DNA of 64,000 nucleotides from Marinobacter piscis (GCF_007671655.1 NZ_VCGX01000001.1:124001-188000); one strand, 5' to 3'. Shown: positions 43,572 to 55,457, counted from the stretch's first letter. The notes: a model not told the origin generated them from the sequence alone. Translations and numbers: made by a program.

Positions 43572-44003
43572 TCAGCGCAGAATACACTCGCGGCCCAGAA
43601 GCCGATTCAGCTTACGCCGTTTACGACGCAGGCTGTTACCTTTCTTATTGCCGTAACCTGCCCGTAATTGCGCCTGCACACGGGCCAATTTCTGGCGGTA
43701 GCCCGCACAGACTCTCTCCTGCTGCGCGACTGCCTCTGCCTTAGCTTCCACAGGTTCAGCGCCGGCTTTAGCATTCACTGAAGAGGAGCGCTTTGCACGG
43801 CTCCGGTCACGCGGATCACCGGGGGCTTCAACCCCGGGCACAATGATCGGCTCTGCAACATTCACGGGTTGATGTTCCTGACCCGCCGGCGGACTATCAG
43901 AGTAATGGACCGCACCACTTTCATCCGTCCAGGTATAAACCCCGGAAACAGCCAGTGGCGAAAACACACATACAAGAAACGCAACTGCCATAATCCCTGG
44001 CAT
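43572..44003 (-). CDS. DUF4124 domain-containing protein
   Basis: The 143-residue exported protein has a signal peptide (about 1-20) followed by a DUF4124 domain: GVYTWTDESGAVHYSDSPPA. The rest is a charged linker rich in A, E and K and a basic C-terminal tail (RRKRRKLNRLLGRECILR). DUF4124 is a small periplasmic module of unknown role, common in gammaproteobacteria. The ribosome site GGGAG is near the start. It lies downstream of nothing on the same strand and upstream of the Bcr/CflA gene by 69 bases. Confidence 0.88.
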   Translation of the reverse strand: MPGIMAVAFLVCVFSPLAVSGVYTWTDESGAVHYSDSPPAGQEHQPVNVAEPIIVPGVEAPGDPRDRSRAKRSSSVNAKAGAEPVEAKAEAVAQQERVCAGYRQKLARVQAQLRAGYGNKKGNSLRRKRRKLNRLLGRECILR

Positions 44004-44175
44004 AGAAATCCCACTCCCTGTGGCCTTGCTAAATGTCGCAGCAGTATACCCCTACCGGCAGGGACTGTAATGTACGGTCATATCCGCAGCCCTTCCCAAA
44101 AGCGGCAAAACACTTGCATTGAACACTCAGTACGCCACAATAAGCGCCTTAAAATACCAGCTTCAGGAGCCATCC

Positions 44176-44946
44176 ATGGCAGACCAGTCACCTTTGATCT
44201 GCAGGGACATTCATAAAACCTTTGCTGACCTGGAAGTACTCAAAGGTATTTCACTGGAAACCCGCAAGGGAGATGTTGTCTCTCTGATCGGCAGCTCCGG
44301 CTCTGGCAAAAGCACATTTTTACGCTGCATCAACCTGCTCGAAACGCCGACCTCCGGTGATATTATTGTTCACGGCGATCCGGTCCGGTTTACCAAAAAC
44401 CGCAAAGGGCAGCGGATTCCGGCCGACAACAAACAGGTAGAACTGATCCGCGCCAAACTCTCTATGGTGTTCCAGGGTTTTAACCTGTGGTCCCACATGA
44501 CCGTACTGGAAAACATTACCGAGGCGCCGATCCATGTACTGAAGGTTCCCCGGAAAGAGGCAATTGAGCGGGCGGAAGCCTACCTGAATAAAGTCGGCAT
44601 CTACGAGCGCAAGGATTATTATCCGGCGCAGATGTCCGGCGGTCAGCAACAGAGGGCCGCCATTGCCAGGGCCTTAGCGATGGAACCGGAAGTCATGCTG
44701 TTTGATGAGCCAACCTCAGCTCTGGACCCGGAGCTGGTTGGAGAGGTGCTCAAAGTTATGCAAAGTCTGGCTGAGGAAGGCCGCACCATGATCGTTGTAA
44801 CCCACGAGATGGCGTTTGCAAGGGATGTGTCGTCTCAGGTGCTGTTTCTGCACCAGGGCGTGATAGAAGAGCAGGGAACTCCGGATAAGGTGTTTAACCA
44901 ACCGGATTCGGAGCGCATGAAGCAATTCCTCGCTCCCAAGTTCTGA
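44176..44946 (+). CDS. Basic amino acid ABC transporter, ATP-binding protein (HisP/AotP type)
   Basis: This 256-residue ATPase drives uptake of arginine, ornithine, lysine or histidine. It has Walker [15 protein letters not shown], the Q-loop [17 protein letters not shown], the signature [20 protein letters not shown], Walker [15 protein letters not shown] and the switch histidine [12 protein letters not shown]. The start at 44176 has AGGAG upstream; the longer reading has 19 extra residues foreign to the family. It is the first of four transporter genes followed by astE, so arginine or ornithine is the likely main substrate (inference from context). Confidence 0.95.
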   Translation: MADQSPLICRDIHKTFADLEVLKGISLETRKGDVVSLIGSSGSGKSTFLRCINLLETPTSGDIIVHGDPVRFTKNRKGQRIPADNKQVELIRAKLSMVFQGFNLWSHMTVLENITEAPIHVLKVPRKEAIERAEAYLNKVGIYERKDYYPAQMSGGQQQRAAIARALAMEPEVMLFDEPTSALDPELVGEVLKVMQSLAEEGRTMIVVTHEMAFARDVSSQVLFLHQGVIEEQGTPDKVFNQPDSERMKQFLAPKF

Positions 44947-45034
44947 CGCTCAGTGCTATCGTAATGAATGTCGGATAAAAAAAAGTTCCACAGAAAAATA
45001 ACGCCTCACTGGCGCGCTAATGGAGAATTAACCC

Positions 45035-45787
45035 ATGAAGAATCTGATTATTGCAGCTGGCTGTGTTCTGGCTATACTCGCCGGCGGAGCCCACGCTGAA
45101 GGGCGGGATTTGCGCATCGCTTTTGATATTCCCTACAAGCCCTTCGAGTACAAAGATGAGAACGGTGAGCTGACAGGCTTTGAAGTCGACCTGGCGTCCG
45201 CTATCTGTGAAGAAATGCAGGCAAACTGTGAGTTTGTTATCCAGGCGTGGGACGGCATGATTCCGGGATTGCTGGCACGGAAATTTGACCTGATCATGTC
45301 TTCCATGTCGATTACAGATGAGCGCGCCAAGCGGGTGCTGTTTTCCGAGCCGTACTATATTACCCCTGGTGGCTGGTTCGGCCCTGAAGACTTCGACACC
45401 GACGTAACCGATATGGACGCCATGAAAGGCAAAACCGTAGGCGTTCAGCGCGGCACCACCATGGACACCTATGTGACGGAAAACATGGGTAACGTTGTTA
45501 CTATCAAACGTTATACCACTGCCGATGATATGGTCCTTGATCTCGAAGGCCAGCGGCTGGATGTGGTATTCGTGGATTACCCGGTAGGCGAACAGACTGT
45601 TCTGTCTAAGGATGGTTTCAAGGAAGTGGGCGAACCCGTAAAACTGGGTAAAGGTGTTGCTGTTGCCATGCGTAAGCGCGACAAAGCCATCGCGGAAGAG
45701 GTTAACGAAGCGTTCCGCACGATTAAAGAAGATGGCACCTACGACACCATTATGAAGAAGTACTTCACATACGATGTGAAGATCTGA
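45035..45787 (+). CDS. Basic amino acid ABC transporter, periplasmic binding protein
   Basis: The 250-residue protein has a signal peptide (to AGGAHAEG, about residue 23) and the family-3 solute-binding fold: RIAFDIPYKPFEYKDENGEL, then LTGFEVDLASAIC, IMSSMSITDERAKRVLFSEP and GVQRGTTMDTYV. The resemblance is to the lysine/arginine/ornithine and histidine binding proteins. The ATG follows GGAG. A strong hairpin lies between its stop and the first permease gene, as often seen when the binding protein is made in excess. Confidence 0.94.
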   Translation: MKNLIIAAGCVLAILAGGAHAEGRDLRIAFDIPYKPFEYKDENGELTGFEVDLASAICEEMQANCEFVIQAWDGMIPGLLARKFDLIMSSMSITDERAKRVLFSEPYYITPGGWFGPEDFDTDVTDMDAMKGKTVGVQRGTTMDTYVTENMGNVVTIKRYTTADDMVLDLEGQRLDVVFVDYPVGEQTVLSKDGFKEVGEPVKLGKGVAVAMRKRDKAIAEEVNEAFRTIKEDGTYDTIMKKYFTYDVKI

Positions 45788-45799
45788 ATAAACCAGCTT

Positions 45800-45825
45800 C
45801 AGAGGCAGCCTGAAGGTTGCCTCTG
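45800..45825 (+). terminator. Intercistronic hairpin after the binding protein gene
   Basis: CAGAGGCAGCC and GGTTGCCTCTG form an 11-bp stem (one G-T pair) with a TGAA loop. No T run follows. A stem here would guard the 3-prime end of the upstream message or attenuate the permease genes, giving more binding protein than permease. Confidence 0.7.
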
Positions 45826-45841
45826 ACTACCGGACTTTTCC

Positions 45842-46549
45842 ATGCTAGATCTGAAAGGCTATGGTCCGGCCCTGCTCGACGGGGCTGTTGTCACCATAGA
45901 GCTCGCCTTCCTGTCTCTTGCGCTCGCGCTCACTCTCGGGCTGCTGGGTGCTGCCGCCAAACTGTCCGGTAGCCGCCTTGCTGTTGGTATAGCAACCTTC
46001 TACACCACTCTGGTTCGTGGCGTTCCTGATCTGGTCATGATGCTGCTGTTTTACTATGGCGGCCAGGTGGGCGTAAACATGCTTTCCGACTATGTATGGG
46101 AAGCCTATGGCATCGATTTCTTCTTTCAGTTTGACCCGTTCATCTCGGGCATCATAACCATTGGACTGATTTTCGGTGCCTACATGACTGAAACCTTCCG
46201 GGGTGCTTTTCTGGCGGTTGAAACCGGGCAAATTGAAGCTGCCCGGGCCTATGGGTTCAGTCGCTGGCACACGTTCCGCCGGATTATGGTGCCGCAAATG
46301 CTTCGCCATGCCCTGCCTGGCATTGGCAATAACTGGCAGGTACTGCTCAAGACGACAGCGCTTGTGTCTATTATCGGACTGACCGATATGGTGCGTGTGG
46401 CGGAAGAAGCCGCCAAAGCCGAACGCATGCCCTTCCACTTTTTCATCCCGGTGGCCTTTGTTTACCTTGCCCTTACAGCCGGCTCTGAATTATTCATTAA
46501 ATGGCTTGATAAGCGCGCCAATGTTGGCGTTGCCCAGGGGAATCAATAA
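45842..46549 (+). CDS. Basic amino acid ABC transporter permease (HisQ/AotQ type)
   Basis: The 235-residue inner-membrane protein has five or so membrane segments and the His/Glu/Gln/Arg permease N-terminal motif (LLDGAVVTIELAFLSLALAL). It also has FYTTLVRGVPDLVMMLLFYY and the ATPase-contact loop ETGQIEAARAYGFSRWHTFR. Its stop overlaps the start of the next permease (TAATG), so the two halves of the channel are made together. Confidence 0.95.
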   Translation: MLDLKGYGPALLDGAVVTIELAFLSLALALTLGLLGAAAKLSGSRLAVGIATFYTTLVRGVPDLVMMLLFYYGGQVGVNMLSDYVWEAYGIDFFFQFDPFISGIITIGLIFGAYMTETFRGAFLAVETGQIEAARAYGFSRWHTFRRIMVPQMLRHALPGIGNNWQVLLKTTALVSIIGLTDMVRVAEEAAKAERMPFHFFIPVAFVYLALTAGSELFIKWLDKRANVGVAQGNQ

Positions 46550-47271
46550 TGCCTGATTTTCTTGCTGCCTGGCTGGACCAGAACGAAATTTTTACCGCCA
46601 TGACCCTCATGGAATACTGGGATGGAATGGTAACCACCGTTCAACTGGTCTTTTTGTGTCTGGTAATCGGGCTTTTGTTTGCTGTTCCGCTGGCAATCCT
46701 GCGCACTTTTAAAAACCCGTTTGTGTCCGGCCCGGTGTGGCTGTACACCTATCTTTTCCGGGGCACCCCTCTGCTTGTTCAGCTGTATATTATTTATTAC
46801 GGCATTGCCCAGATCCCCGGAATTCAGGAAACCTTCTGGTGGGCGATTTTCCGGGAGCCTTTCTACCCTGCCCTGCTGGCTTTTACTCTCAATACCTGTG
46901 CTTATACCACGGAGATTATCCGCGGTGCCATTGTTTCAACGCCACACGGCGAAATTGAGGCTGCAAAAGCCTACGGTATGAACTGGTTTATGCGTATGCG
47001 ACGCATTGTGCTGCCCAGTGCCGCACGGCGAGCGGTGCAGGCGTACTCCAATGAGGTTATTTTTATGCTGCACTCGAGCGCCATAGCGAGTGTGGTCACG
47101 ATTGTGGACCTGACTGGCGCTGCGCGGAATATATACTCACGGTTTTATGCGCCGTTTGAAGCGTTTACCTTCGTCGCACTTTGCTACATGCTGTTAACGT
47201 TTATTCTGGTGTTCGCATTCCGCAAACTTGAGAGTCATCTGCTGCGGCATCAGCGGCCTGCGCGCTCCTGA
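46549..47271 (+). CDS. Basic amino acid ABC transporter permease (HisM/AotM type)
   Basis: The 240-residue second permease half has the same layout: YWDGMVTTVQLVFLCLVIGL, YTYLFRGTPLLVQLYIIYYG, and the ATPase-contact loop STPHGEIEAAKAYGMNWFMR. It pairs with the preceding permease. The astE gene starts 44 bases after its stop and is probably in the same transcript, which links this transporter to arginine breakdown. Confidence 0.95.
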   Translation: MPDFLAAWLDQNEIFTAMTLMEYWDGMVTTVQLVFLCLVIGLLFAVPLAILRTFKNPFVSGPVWLYTYLFRGTPLLVQLYIIYYGIAQIPGIQETFWWAIFREPFYPALLAFTLNTCAYTTEIIRGAIVSTPHGEIEAAKAYGMNWFMRMRRIVLPSAARRAVQAYSNEVIFMLHSSAIASVVTIVDLTGAARNIYSRFYAPFEAFTFVALCYMLLTFILVFAFRKLESHLLRHQRPARS

Positions 47272-47315
47272 GCCCATTATGGCTTTCTGGCGCCAGTGAC
47301 TTCCGGGGGCTCCTC

Positions 47316-48353
47316 ATGGCTACATCCACACGATTATTTGATTCCGATTCTGACTGGCTATCACATACTCTTGCCAACGCCACTGAATCCCTCCCGGAAA
47401 TTCAAACCACGCTCCCGGATGGCACTTGCATCGTGCGTAAAGCGGTGGGCGTTTTACTCGTCACACCGCCGCCCAACCGTGAAAATCCGAACCATGAGGC
47501 CCTGATTGTCTCCGCTGGAATCCACGGCAACGAGACCGCCCCGATTGAAATTCTGAATGCACTGCTCAGCGAGCTATTAAACGGAGAGTGGCCACTGGCC
47601 TGCCCGCTTCTGCTGATTCTGGGGAATCCGCCGGCTATGGTAGCCGGGGAGCGGTTTATGGATACCAACCTGAACCGACTGTTCAGCGGCGCACATGACA
47701 AGCTCACCTATAAAGGTCTGCCTGAAGCGGCTCGGGCGCAGTTTCTGGAAGAGACCTGCCGGGAGTTTGCAAAAATACACCCGCAGGCTCTGTCTCATTA
47801 TGATTTGCATACGGCCATCAGACCCTCCAGGCGGGAAAAGTTTGCACTCTATCCCTTTGTGCCGGGACGGCAGGTTCCTAAGGCGCAGTGTGATTTCCTG
47901 CTGGAGGCAGAGGTAGGCACTCTGCTGCTTCAGCATGAGGCGGCTACAACGTTCTGCTCGTTTTCGGCGTCCTTTCTGGGGGCAGAAAGTTTTACCGTGG
48001 AACTGGGCAAGGTTCGCCCGTTCGGGATGAATGAACTGCAGCGTTTTGAAGGCATTAAAACGGCACTGCGGCGAAGATTTTGCGGTGCACCAGCACCGGA
48101 GAAGCCATCTTCAGCCAACCGTCTCACGACGTTTGAGGTGGTGCATGAAATACTGAACACAGGGAAAAACTTCCGGTTTTATATTCCGGACACTGTTGCC
48201 AACTTTACCGAGTACCCGCCAGGCACCGTCATCTGGGAGGATGACGACACCTGTTACCGGGTAGAACAAACGCCGCAGGCCATTGTGTTTCCCAACCCGG
48301 ATGTGCCTGTTGGTCAGCGGGTCGGCCTGATGATCAGGCCGGTGCGTTTATAG
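47316..48353 (+). CDS. astE: Succinylglutamate desuccinylase
   Basis: AstE performs the last step of the arginine succinyltransferase pathway: it splits N-succinylglutamate to glutamate and succinate with zinc. The 345-residue product has the zinc ligands of the M14-like fold in SAGIHGNETAPIEIL (histidine and glutamate) and SHYDLHTAIR (histidine), and the NLNRLFSGAH loop. Here astE is away from astC-A-D-B and next to the transporter instead. Its 3-prime end overlaps the end of the leftward RND gene by 20 bases. Confidence 0.95.
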   Translation: MATSTRLFDSDSDWLSHTLANATESLPEIQTTLPDGTCIVRKAVGVLLVTPPPNRENPNHEALIVSAGIHGNETAPIEILNALLSELLNGEWPLACPLLLILGNPPAMVAGERFMDTNLNRLFSGAHDKLTYKGLPEAARAQFLEETCREFAKIHPQALSHYDLHTAIRPSRREKFALYPFVPGRQVPKAQCDFLLEAEVGTLLLQHEAATTFCSFSASFLGAESFTVELGKVRPFGMNELQRFEGIKTALRRRFCGAPAPEKPSSANRLTTFEVVHEILNTGKNFRFYIPDTVANFTEYPPGTVIWEDDDTCYRVEQTPQAIVFPNPDVPVGQRVGLMIRPVRL

Positions 48354-51300
48354 GTTCTGCCACCTTTACCCGGATCAGCTGTGTGCACACCGCCGGAATC
48401 ACCAGAAGTGTCAGCACAGTTGAAGCCAGCAGCCCCGAGATAATGGCCCAGGCCATGGGAGGCCAGAGGGTGGAGCTGGAAAACGCCAGCGGTAACAACC
48501 CGGCTACAGTGGTGGCGGTGGTCAGCAGAATTGGCCGGGTTCTCTGGATAACGGCGGCACGCATGGCTTCGTGGATATTCTCGCCCTTCTCCAGCTCCCT
48601 ATCCATAACATCAAGCAGGACAATGGCGTTGTTTACCACAATCCCCACCAGTGCAATTACCCCCAGCAACGACTGAAAACCGAAAGGTGAGCCCGAAATA
48701 ACCAGGCCCGGAAATATGCCCACGGTCGCCAGCGGTACGGTCAGCAAAATAATGCCAACCCGCCGGAACGAATTGAACTGCAACAACAAAAAGAAAAGCA
48801 GCAAGAGCATACCCATTGGGGCCGCTGTTAACAGGGCGCCGTTGGCATCATCCGAGCCTTCGGCATCGCCTCCCATTTCCAGTCGGGTCCCTTCGGGCAA
48901 CGGATCTTCTTCCAGCGAACGCTCCAGGCCATCCAGTGCCTGGCTGAAGCTGTAGCCGGTCAACAGATTTGCGGTGACAGTGTTCAGCCGGGTGCCGTTA
49001 CGCAGATTTCGGGCGGCGGGCTCCCAGGTGGTTTTCACACTGGCCACGGCAGACAAAGGTACGGCTTGCCCGCTGTCATTATAGATATTCACAGACAGCA
49101 GACGCTCCAGTGACAAAGACGTGCCCTCCCGGGAGCGCAATACCAGTGGAATCGGATCTTTCTCCTGCCGGTACCGCTCAGCCACAACACCAAAGCTCTG
49201 GCCGTATAGACTTTGCGCGACATCAGCACGGCTGAGTCCGTAACGGGCGGCGGTGGCGTCATCTACGTTAATGGCAATGCTGGGCACGCCAATATCCAGA
49301 TCATGGCGAACATCTACAGTACCTTCCACGTTACGCAGAGCGCTGTACAAGTGTTCTGTAGCACGCAGGCGTGTCTGCTCATCCCCGTGATACACACGCA
49401 CTTCTACAGGAGCGGCGCTTGGCGGACCCTGTCCGAGCACGCCGACGCCCACGTCCAGCTCCGGCATTTGCGCGTTTACATAGGTGCGGATCCAGCGAAT
49501 CATCTCCGTGGTGTCTCCCAGAGCCGGCGTGGTCACCACGAGCCTGCCCCGGTTTGGCGCCTGGGGTGCACGCTGCAAGTTATAGTAGAAGGCAGGGCCG
49601 GTAAAGCCGACAAAGCGGTGAATACTCAAAGCCTCTGGTTGCGTGCTTATCGCCTGTTCCAGACGGGCCGCAGCCTCGGCGGTGCGGGACTGGTCGGTCC
49701 CTTCTGGCATATACAGCTCAACTATAACCCGCGGCCTGTCGGCATTCGGGAAAAACTGCTGAGCCATAAACGCCGTCATAGCCAGGCTGATCGTAACCAG
49801 TAATGCGCCCGCAGCAATCAACCGCCTCGGGTGACGGTAGACCAGGCTCCCGAGAAAACGTGCCAGGCCGAGCAGCTTGTCTGCCCCGGCATTACGCCTC
49901 GGCTGAAGAAAACGGGCCGCCAGTAAAGGCACAACAGAAATTGCCAGCAGGTAGCTTACAGACAGAGTGAGCATAATCATCACTGGCACCCCGCGAGTGA
50001 AGTCTGCCGCGCCCCCTTTGGCCAGCAAAAGCGGTGTGAAGGCTGCGAGTGTTGTGCCGGTTGAGGCGCCCAGCGGGCCCGCAAGCTCACTCACTGCTTT
50101 TTGCAAGGCATCCAGGCGGCGCACGCCCTGGTCCAGATGCCCCTGAATGTTCTCAACAATCACGATGGCGTTATCAATGAGAATACCCAGAGAAATCACC
50201 ATGCCAATCACGGCAATCTGGTGCAGTACACCGCCCCCAAGATCGTATAGCCCGACACTGATCAACGCCACCAGGGGCAGAATGGAGGCCACCAGCAGCC
50301 CCATGCGGATCCCCATACCGGTGAACACTACGGCCACTATGATCAGAACCGAGAGCACCAGACTCCAGGCAAGATTATCCAGGCGCTCGGAAACCTTGTC
50401 CGGCTGAAAGAACATTTCACGGATGTCATAGGGCTCAAAATCTGAGCGAATCCGGGAAACCCGCTCCCGCACCCGCTCACCAAAGCGAATGGCGTCGGTG
50501 CTGCCCTCTTCCATAATCAGGGACAACAACACCACCCGCTCACCATCGAACCAGGTTTCCGGCTGGCGCGGTTCCGCCGGGCCACGCCACACATCGGCAA
50601 CGGCCGCCAACGGCATCTGGCTGCCATCCGGAAGTTCAATCGGAGTGGCACGAATGGCATCAATGTCGGTAAATTCTGTGTTGGGCAATACCGAGAGTCG
50701 GCGGCCGTCCACCACCACAAACCCACCGGGTGTTGTCTGGTTACGCTGTGCCAGTGTCTCCAGAATGCGCGCCGGGGAGACGCCCAGCCGGTACAAGGCT
50801 GCATCATCCAGAGCCAGGGTAATCTGCTCATCGGCGTCCCCCTGCAGCTCTATACGGGAGACGCCGGGCACATCCGATAAGTTCTGCTTAAGCCGCTCGG
50901 CAACGCCTGAAAGCTCACTTACCGAGTAGGAACCGCCCACGGCCAGAACAATCGCGGGATTGTCAATCAACCGGTCATCCAGCACCATCTGGCCAACATC
51001 ATCGGGGAAATCCAGCCGGGCCCGCTCCATGGCCTGGCGCACCCGATCCCAGGCCGGGTCGGTATCATAAATAGTGTCGTTCAGGCGCACTTTGACCAGC
51101 GCAACACCCGTGCGGGCCGTGCCCTCGGAAACATCCACTTCTTCTACCTGGCGCAACTCATCCACCAAAGGCCGGAGCACTAAACGCTCCACAGCATCGG
51201 CGCTGGCGCCAGCGTAGTTCACTGTGATCATTCCCGCCCGGTACGGGAAAGACGGGTCTTCCTGACGAGGCATAGTGCTATAAGCCGCAATTCCCAGCAG

Positions 51301-51360
51301 GCAAAGCATGGTTACCACCATCCCCAGCAATCGCTGGTAGTTAAGCAGCCGGCGCGTCAT
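48334..51360 (-). CDS. RND efflux transporter permease subunit (AcrB/HAE1-like)
   Basis: The 1008-residue inner-membrane pump has the RND plan: 12 membrane segments and two large periplasmic loops. The proton-path region shows GMVISLGILIDNAIVIVENI in the first half and ALVGIVVNNAIVLLDVMDRE in the second. The N-terminus is MTRRLLNYQRLLGMVVTMLC, then PRQEDPSFP, which fits the smaller AcrB/D/F-type pumps. ATG 51360 overlaps the stop of the adaptor gene (ATGA). No outer-membrane channel gene is adjacent, so it must borrow one. Its substrate is unknown. It splits the two arms of arginine catabolism genes. Confidence 0.93.
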   Translation of the reverse strand: MTRRLLNYQRLLGMVVTMLCLLGIAAYSTMPRQEDPSFPYRAGMITVNYAGASADAVERLVLRPLVDELRQVEEVDVSEGTARTGVALVKVRLNDTIYDTDPAWDRVRQAMERARLDFPDDVGQMVLDDRLIDNPAIVLAVGGSYSVSELSGVAERLKQNLSDVPGVSRIELQGDADEQITLALDDAALYRLGVSPARILETLAQRNQTTPGGFVVVDGRRLSVLPNTEFTDIDAIRATPIELPDGSQMPLAAVADVWRGPAEPRQPETWFDGERVVLLSLIMEEGSTDAIRFGERVRERVSRIRSDFEPYDIREMFFQPDKVSERLDNLAWSLVLSVLIIVAVVFTGMGIRMGLLVASILPLVALISVGLYDLGGGVLHQIAVIGMVISLGILIDNAIVIVENIQGHLDQGVRRLDALQKAVSELAGPLGASTGTTLAAFTPLLLAKGGAADFTRGVPVMIMLTLSVSYLLAISVVPLLAARFLQPRRNAGADKLLGLARFLGSLVYRHPRRLIAAGALLVTISLAMTAFMAQQFFPNADRPRVIVELYMPEGTDQSRTAEAAARLEQAISTQPEALSIHRFVGFTGPAFYYNLQRAPQAPNRGRLVVTTPALGDTTEMIRWIRTYVNAQMPELDVGVGVLGQGPPSAAPVEVRVYHGDEQTRLRATEHLYSALRNVEGTVDVRHDLDIGVPSIAINVDDATAARYGLSRADVAQSLYGQSFGVVAERYRQEKDPIPLVLRSREGTSLSLERLLSVNIYNDSGQAVPLSAVASVKTTWEPAARNLRNGTRLNTVTANLLTGYSFSQALDGLERSLEEDPLPEGTRLEMGGDAEGSDDANGALLTAAPMGMLLLLFFLLLQFNSFRRVGIILLTVPLATVGIFPGLVISGSPFGFQSLLGVIALVGIVVNNAIVLLDVMDRELEKGENIHEAMRAAVIQRTRPILLTTATTVAGLLPLAFSSSTLWPPMAWAIISGLLASTVLTLLVIPAVCTQLIRVKVAEPINAPA

Positions 51361-52439
51361 CAACGCACCTCCACGGCATCACCGTCAACCAGGCGTGTGG
51401 TTCCGGCATATACCACCTGGTCCCCTGGCTGCAGCTCTCCGGTGCGAACAACCACGCGCTCACCCACGACCCGCTCAACCTCTATTGGCACACGTCTGGC
51501 GATACCGTCCTTTACCCGGAAGACCATCATACCTTCGGCACTGCGGATCACTGACAAAAGCGGAACCGTCATGGCGGACGGCTGTAAGGGTGTGATGCCG
51601 ACTTCAACCGGCTCGCCGGTCTCAAGTGTATCGGCTGGCAGACTGACCAGCACCGGGTGAAGCTCTCCACGGATGGCGCCTGCCTGAGCAATTTCAACAA
51701 CCGTCCCGGTCACCGGCGTTGCGTTGCGATTACGTGTGGGCCAGACAGGTAATGACTGCGCCAGCGAAACATGGCCCAGCAGGTAAGCCGGAACACGCAC
51801 CTCTACTTCCTGCCCTTCCGGTGAGGACAGGCGCATGACCGGCTGGCCGGCGGCAACAAACTCATCGTTTTCTACCAACAGGGCTTCAACGCGACCGGGA
51901 AATGGCGCTTTCAGTGTGCTTTCCTGAAGTAGTTGGGTGGCTTCGGCCAGCGATGCCCGGGCGGTGGCCACACTGGCTTTCAGGGAATCACGGCGGGCGG
52001 CGATTTGTTCCAGGTTCTGCTCGGACACCACACCCCGCTCATGCAAGCGGCTGGATCGTTCCCATTCGCGGCTGGCCTGGTCATACTGAGTGTTCAACTC
52101 TTCCAGTCTCGCCCGGGCGGAGTCCTGAGCCGGCTCCAGTGCCGGGTTATAAACCCGGGCAAGTACATCGCCGGCTGCCACTGTCTGGCCCAGCTCCACA
52201 GCCCGTTCCCTGAGCGTACCACTTACCTGAAACGTCAGCGTGGCTCTTTGGGTGGAACGTACAATGCCGGAAAAACGCAGGGGAATGTCCCGGGCCTGGC
52301 CACCGGTTACTTCGGATGCACGTACAGACACCACGGGCTCAGCCGGAGTATCTTGCGCATCCCCGGTTTTGCAGCCGACAAGAAATAACCCGGGAACAAC
52401 AAGAAAAAAAAGAGTCGCGAGGGTACGGAATGGTGTCAT
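51360..52439 (-). CDS. RND efflux periplasmic adaptor subunit, lipoprotein
   Basis: The 359-residue protein is a membrane-fusion adaptor that joins the pump to an outer-membrane channel. It has a lipoprotein signal (FLVVPGLFLVGCKTGD, lipobox cysteine 23), a barrel-sandwich start (GTLRERAVELGQTVAAGDVL), a coiled-coil hairpin (about 110-180) and beta-barrel domains to the end. It is the first gene of the two-gene pump operon and overlaps the permease gene by three bases. Confidence 0.92.
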   Translation of the reverse strand: MTPFRTLATLFFLVVPGLFLVGCKTGDAQDTPAEPVVSVRASEVTGGQARDIPLRFSGIVRSTQRATLTFQVSGTLRERAVELGQTVAAGDVLARVYNPALEPAQDSARARLEELNTQYDQASREWERSSRLHERGVVSEQNLEQIAARRDSLKASVATARASLAEATQLLQESTLKAPFPGRVEALLVENDEFVAAGQPVMRLSSPEGQEVEVRVPAYLLGHVSLAQSLPVWPTRNRNATPVTGTVVEIAQAGAIRGELHPVLVSLPADTLETGEPVEVGITPLQPSAMTVPLLSVIRSAEGMMVFRVKDGIARRVPIEVERVVGERVVVRTGELQPGDQVVYAGTTRLVDGDAVEVR

Positions 52440-52496
52440 AGAGTGGTCTTATTCAGGCTAAGGTTTGCTATCGGCGCAGGTCCGGGCGGCCGGGCG

Positions 52497-52518
52497 ATTA
52501 TACAGCTGCTTTAAGCAG
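52497..52518 (-). promoter_or_regulatory. Promoter with palindromic operator for the RND pump
   Basis: On the minus strand TATAAT (52497-52502) lies just downstream of the perfect palindrome CTGCTT-A-AAGCAG (52506-52518). The palindrome fills the spacer where a -35/-10 promoter would be blocked by a repressor. No TetR- or MarR-type regulator gene is adjacent. The -35 box is poor. Confidence 0.45.
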
Positions 52519-52557
52519 AATGCCCCCGACTACTTCTCAGCCTTTGTCTGCGCTTTG

Positions 52558-53904
52558 TCAGACCGCTCTCTGAAAATCGTAAACTGCGCCCAGCCCAAGA
52601 ATGCCGGTCAGCTCATCCAGTGCTTTGCGTACTTCTTCCAGCAGCATGGGATCCGCCAGGTCTGCACGGGTCAGCTCATTGCGGTAATGGGTTTCCACCC
52701 AGGTGGTCAGGCGCTCGTACAATGCATCCGTAAGAATCACGCCCTGGTGCATGGCGTGCAGTTCATCATCGTTAAGAACGACTCGCAGGCGCAGGCAGGC
52801 AGGGCCGCCGCCGTTACGCATGGACTGCTTCACATCAAACACTTCCACAGCCGTGATGGGGCCGTCACTGGCCAGCAATGTATCCAGGTAGCGGCTCACA
52901 GAGACAACTTCCCTGCACTCCCCCGGAACCGCCAGCAACATTCCATCAGGGGTGTTCAGAAGCTGACTGTTAAACAGGTAGGAGGCAACCGCATCCTCAA
53001 GAGGTACGTCCGTACTGCTTACGCGCACTGTTTCAAGTTCTGCTCCAGTCAGGCGCTCACGAACTTCTTCCAGCATCTGCGCTTCGTTTAAAAACGCCAT
53101 ATCGTGATAAAACAGGGTGTTGCCGTTGCCTACCGCAATCACGTCGTTATGGAACACGCCGGCATCAATTGCCAGAGGGTTCTGCTGCGCAAATACCCGG
53201 TTCCTGTCTTTAAGACCGTGCAAGCGGGCAATGGCCTGCGATGCTTCCAGGGTCTGTCTGGCCGGGTAGGTTCGGGGCGCCATTGCCTGCTCATTGAAGG
53301 CAACCTGACCATATACGAACAACTCCACCCCGGGCTCGCCATACTGGCTGCACAGGCGGGTATGGTTCGCTGCCCCTTCATCACCGAAATGGCTGACTGA
53401 GGGCAATGCCGGGTGGTGGGTAAAATACGTTTCATCGGCAAAGATGGACTTGAGCACACGGCCGGTTACCGCATGCTCAATAGAGCGGTGAAACTTGGCG
53501 CTGAGGTTGGCCGGCGTGAAGTGAACCCGATGATCTGCGGTATCGGCACTGGGCGACACAGTGGCAGCATTGGCTGTCCACATGGGTGACGCCGAGGCCA
53601 CAGCCGCCAGAATCGACGGAGCAGACCTGGCCGCCCGCTCCAGTATCTGCGCTTCGGTACCACTGAAACCCAACGCCTGCAGTGATGGAATGTGGGGACG
53701 CGCATGGGGTGGCAAAATACACTGCGTATAGCCACGGTCCGCCAGGCGCTTCATTTTCGCCAAGCCCTGAAGTGCCGCCTCCCGGGGGTTGGACACCGCA
53801 TTGACATTCGCCCCGGAGGCGACATTGCCCCACGACAGGCCCGCGTAATTGTGGGTGGGGCCTACCAGGCCATCAAAATTCACCTCAACCGCATGCTTTA
53901 CCAT
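52558..53904 (-). CDS. astB: N-succinylarginine dihydrolase
   Basis: AstB turns N2-succinylarginine into N2-succinylornithine, ammonia and carbon dioxide. The 448-residue length and the sequence match the family: [20 protein letters not shown] at the start, [29 protein letters not shown], and the catalytic-site block [14 protein letters not shown]. It is the last gene of astC-astA-astD-astB, 39 bases after astD. Confidence 0.97.
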   Translation of the reverse strand: MVKHAVEVNFDGLVGPTHNYAGLSWGNVASGANVNAVSNPREAALQGLAKMKRLADRGYTQCILPPHARPHIPSLQALGFSGTEAQILERAARSAPSILAAVASASPMWTANAATVSPSADTADHRVHFTPANLSAKFHRSIEHAVTGRVLKSIFADETYFTHHPALPSVSHFGDEGAANHTRLCSQYGEPGVELFVYGQVAFNEQAMAPRTYPARQTLEASQAIARLHGLKDRNRVFAQQNPLAIDAGVFHNDVIAVGNGNTLFYHDMAFLNEAQMLEEVRERLTGAELETVRVSSTDVPLEDAVASYLFNSQLLNTPDGMLLAVPGECREVVSVSRYLDTLLASDGPITAVEVFDVKQSMRNGGGPACLRLRVVLNDDELHAMHQGVILTDALYERLTTWVETHYRNELTRADLADPMLLEEVRKALDELTGILGLGAVYDFQRAV

Positions 53905-53943
53905 AGCGACGCACTCCGCCTGTCGGGTTTCAGTAAGTACGGC

Positions 53944-55434
<1,491 letters not shown>

Positions 55435-55457
55435 TCATTACCGGAATTGCAGGAATT

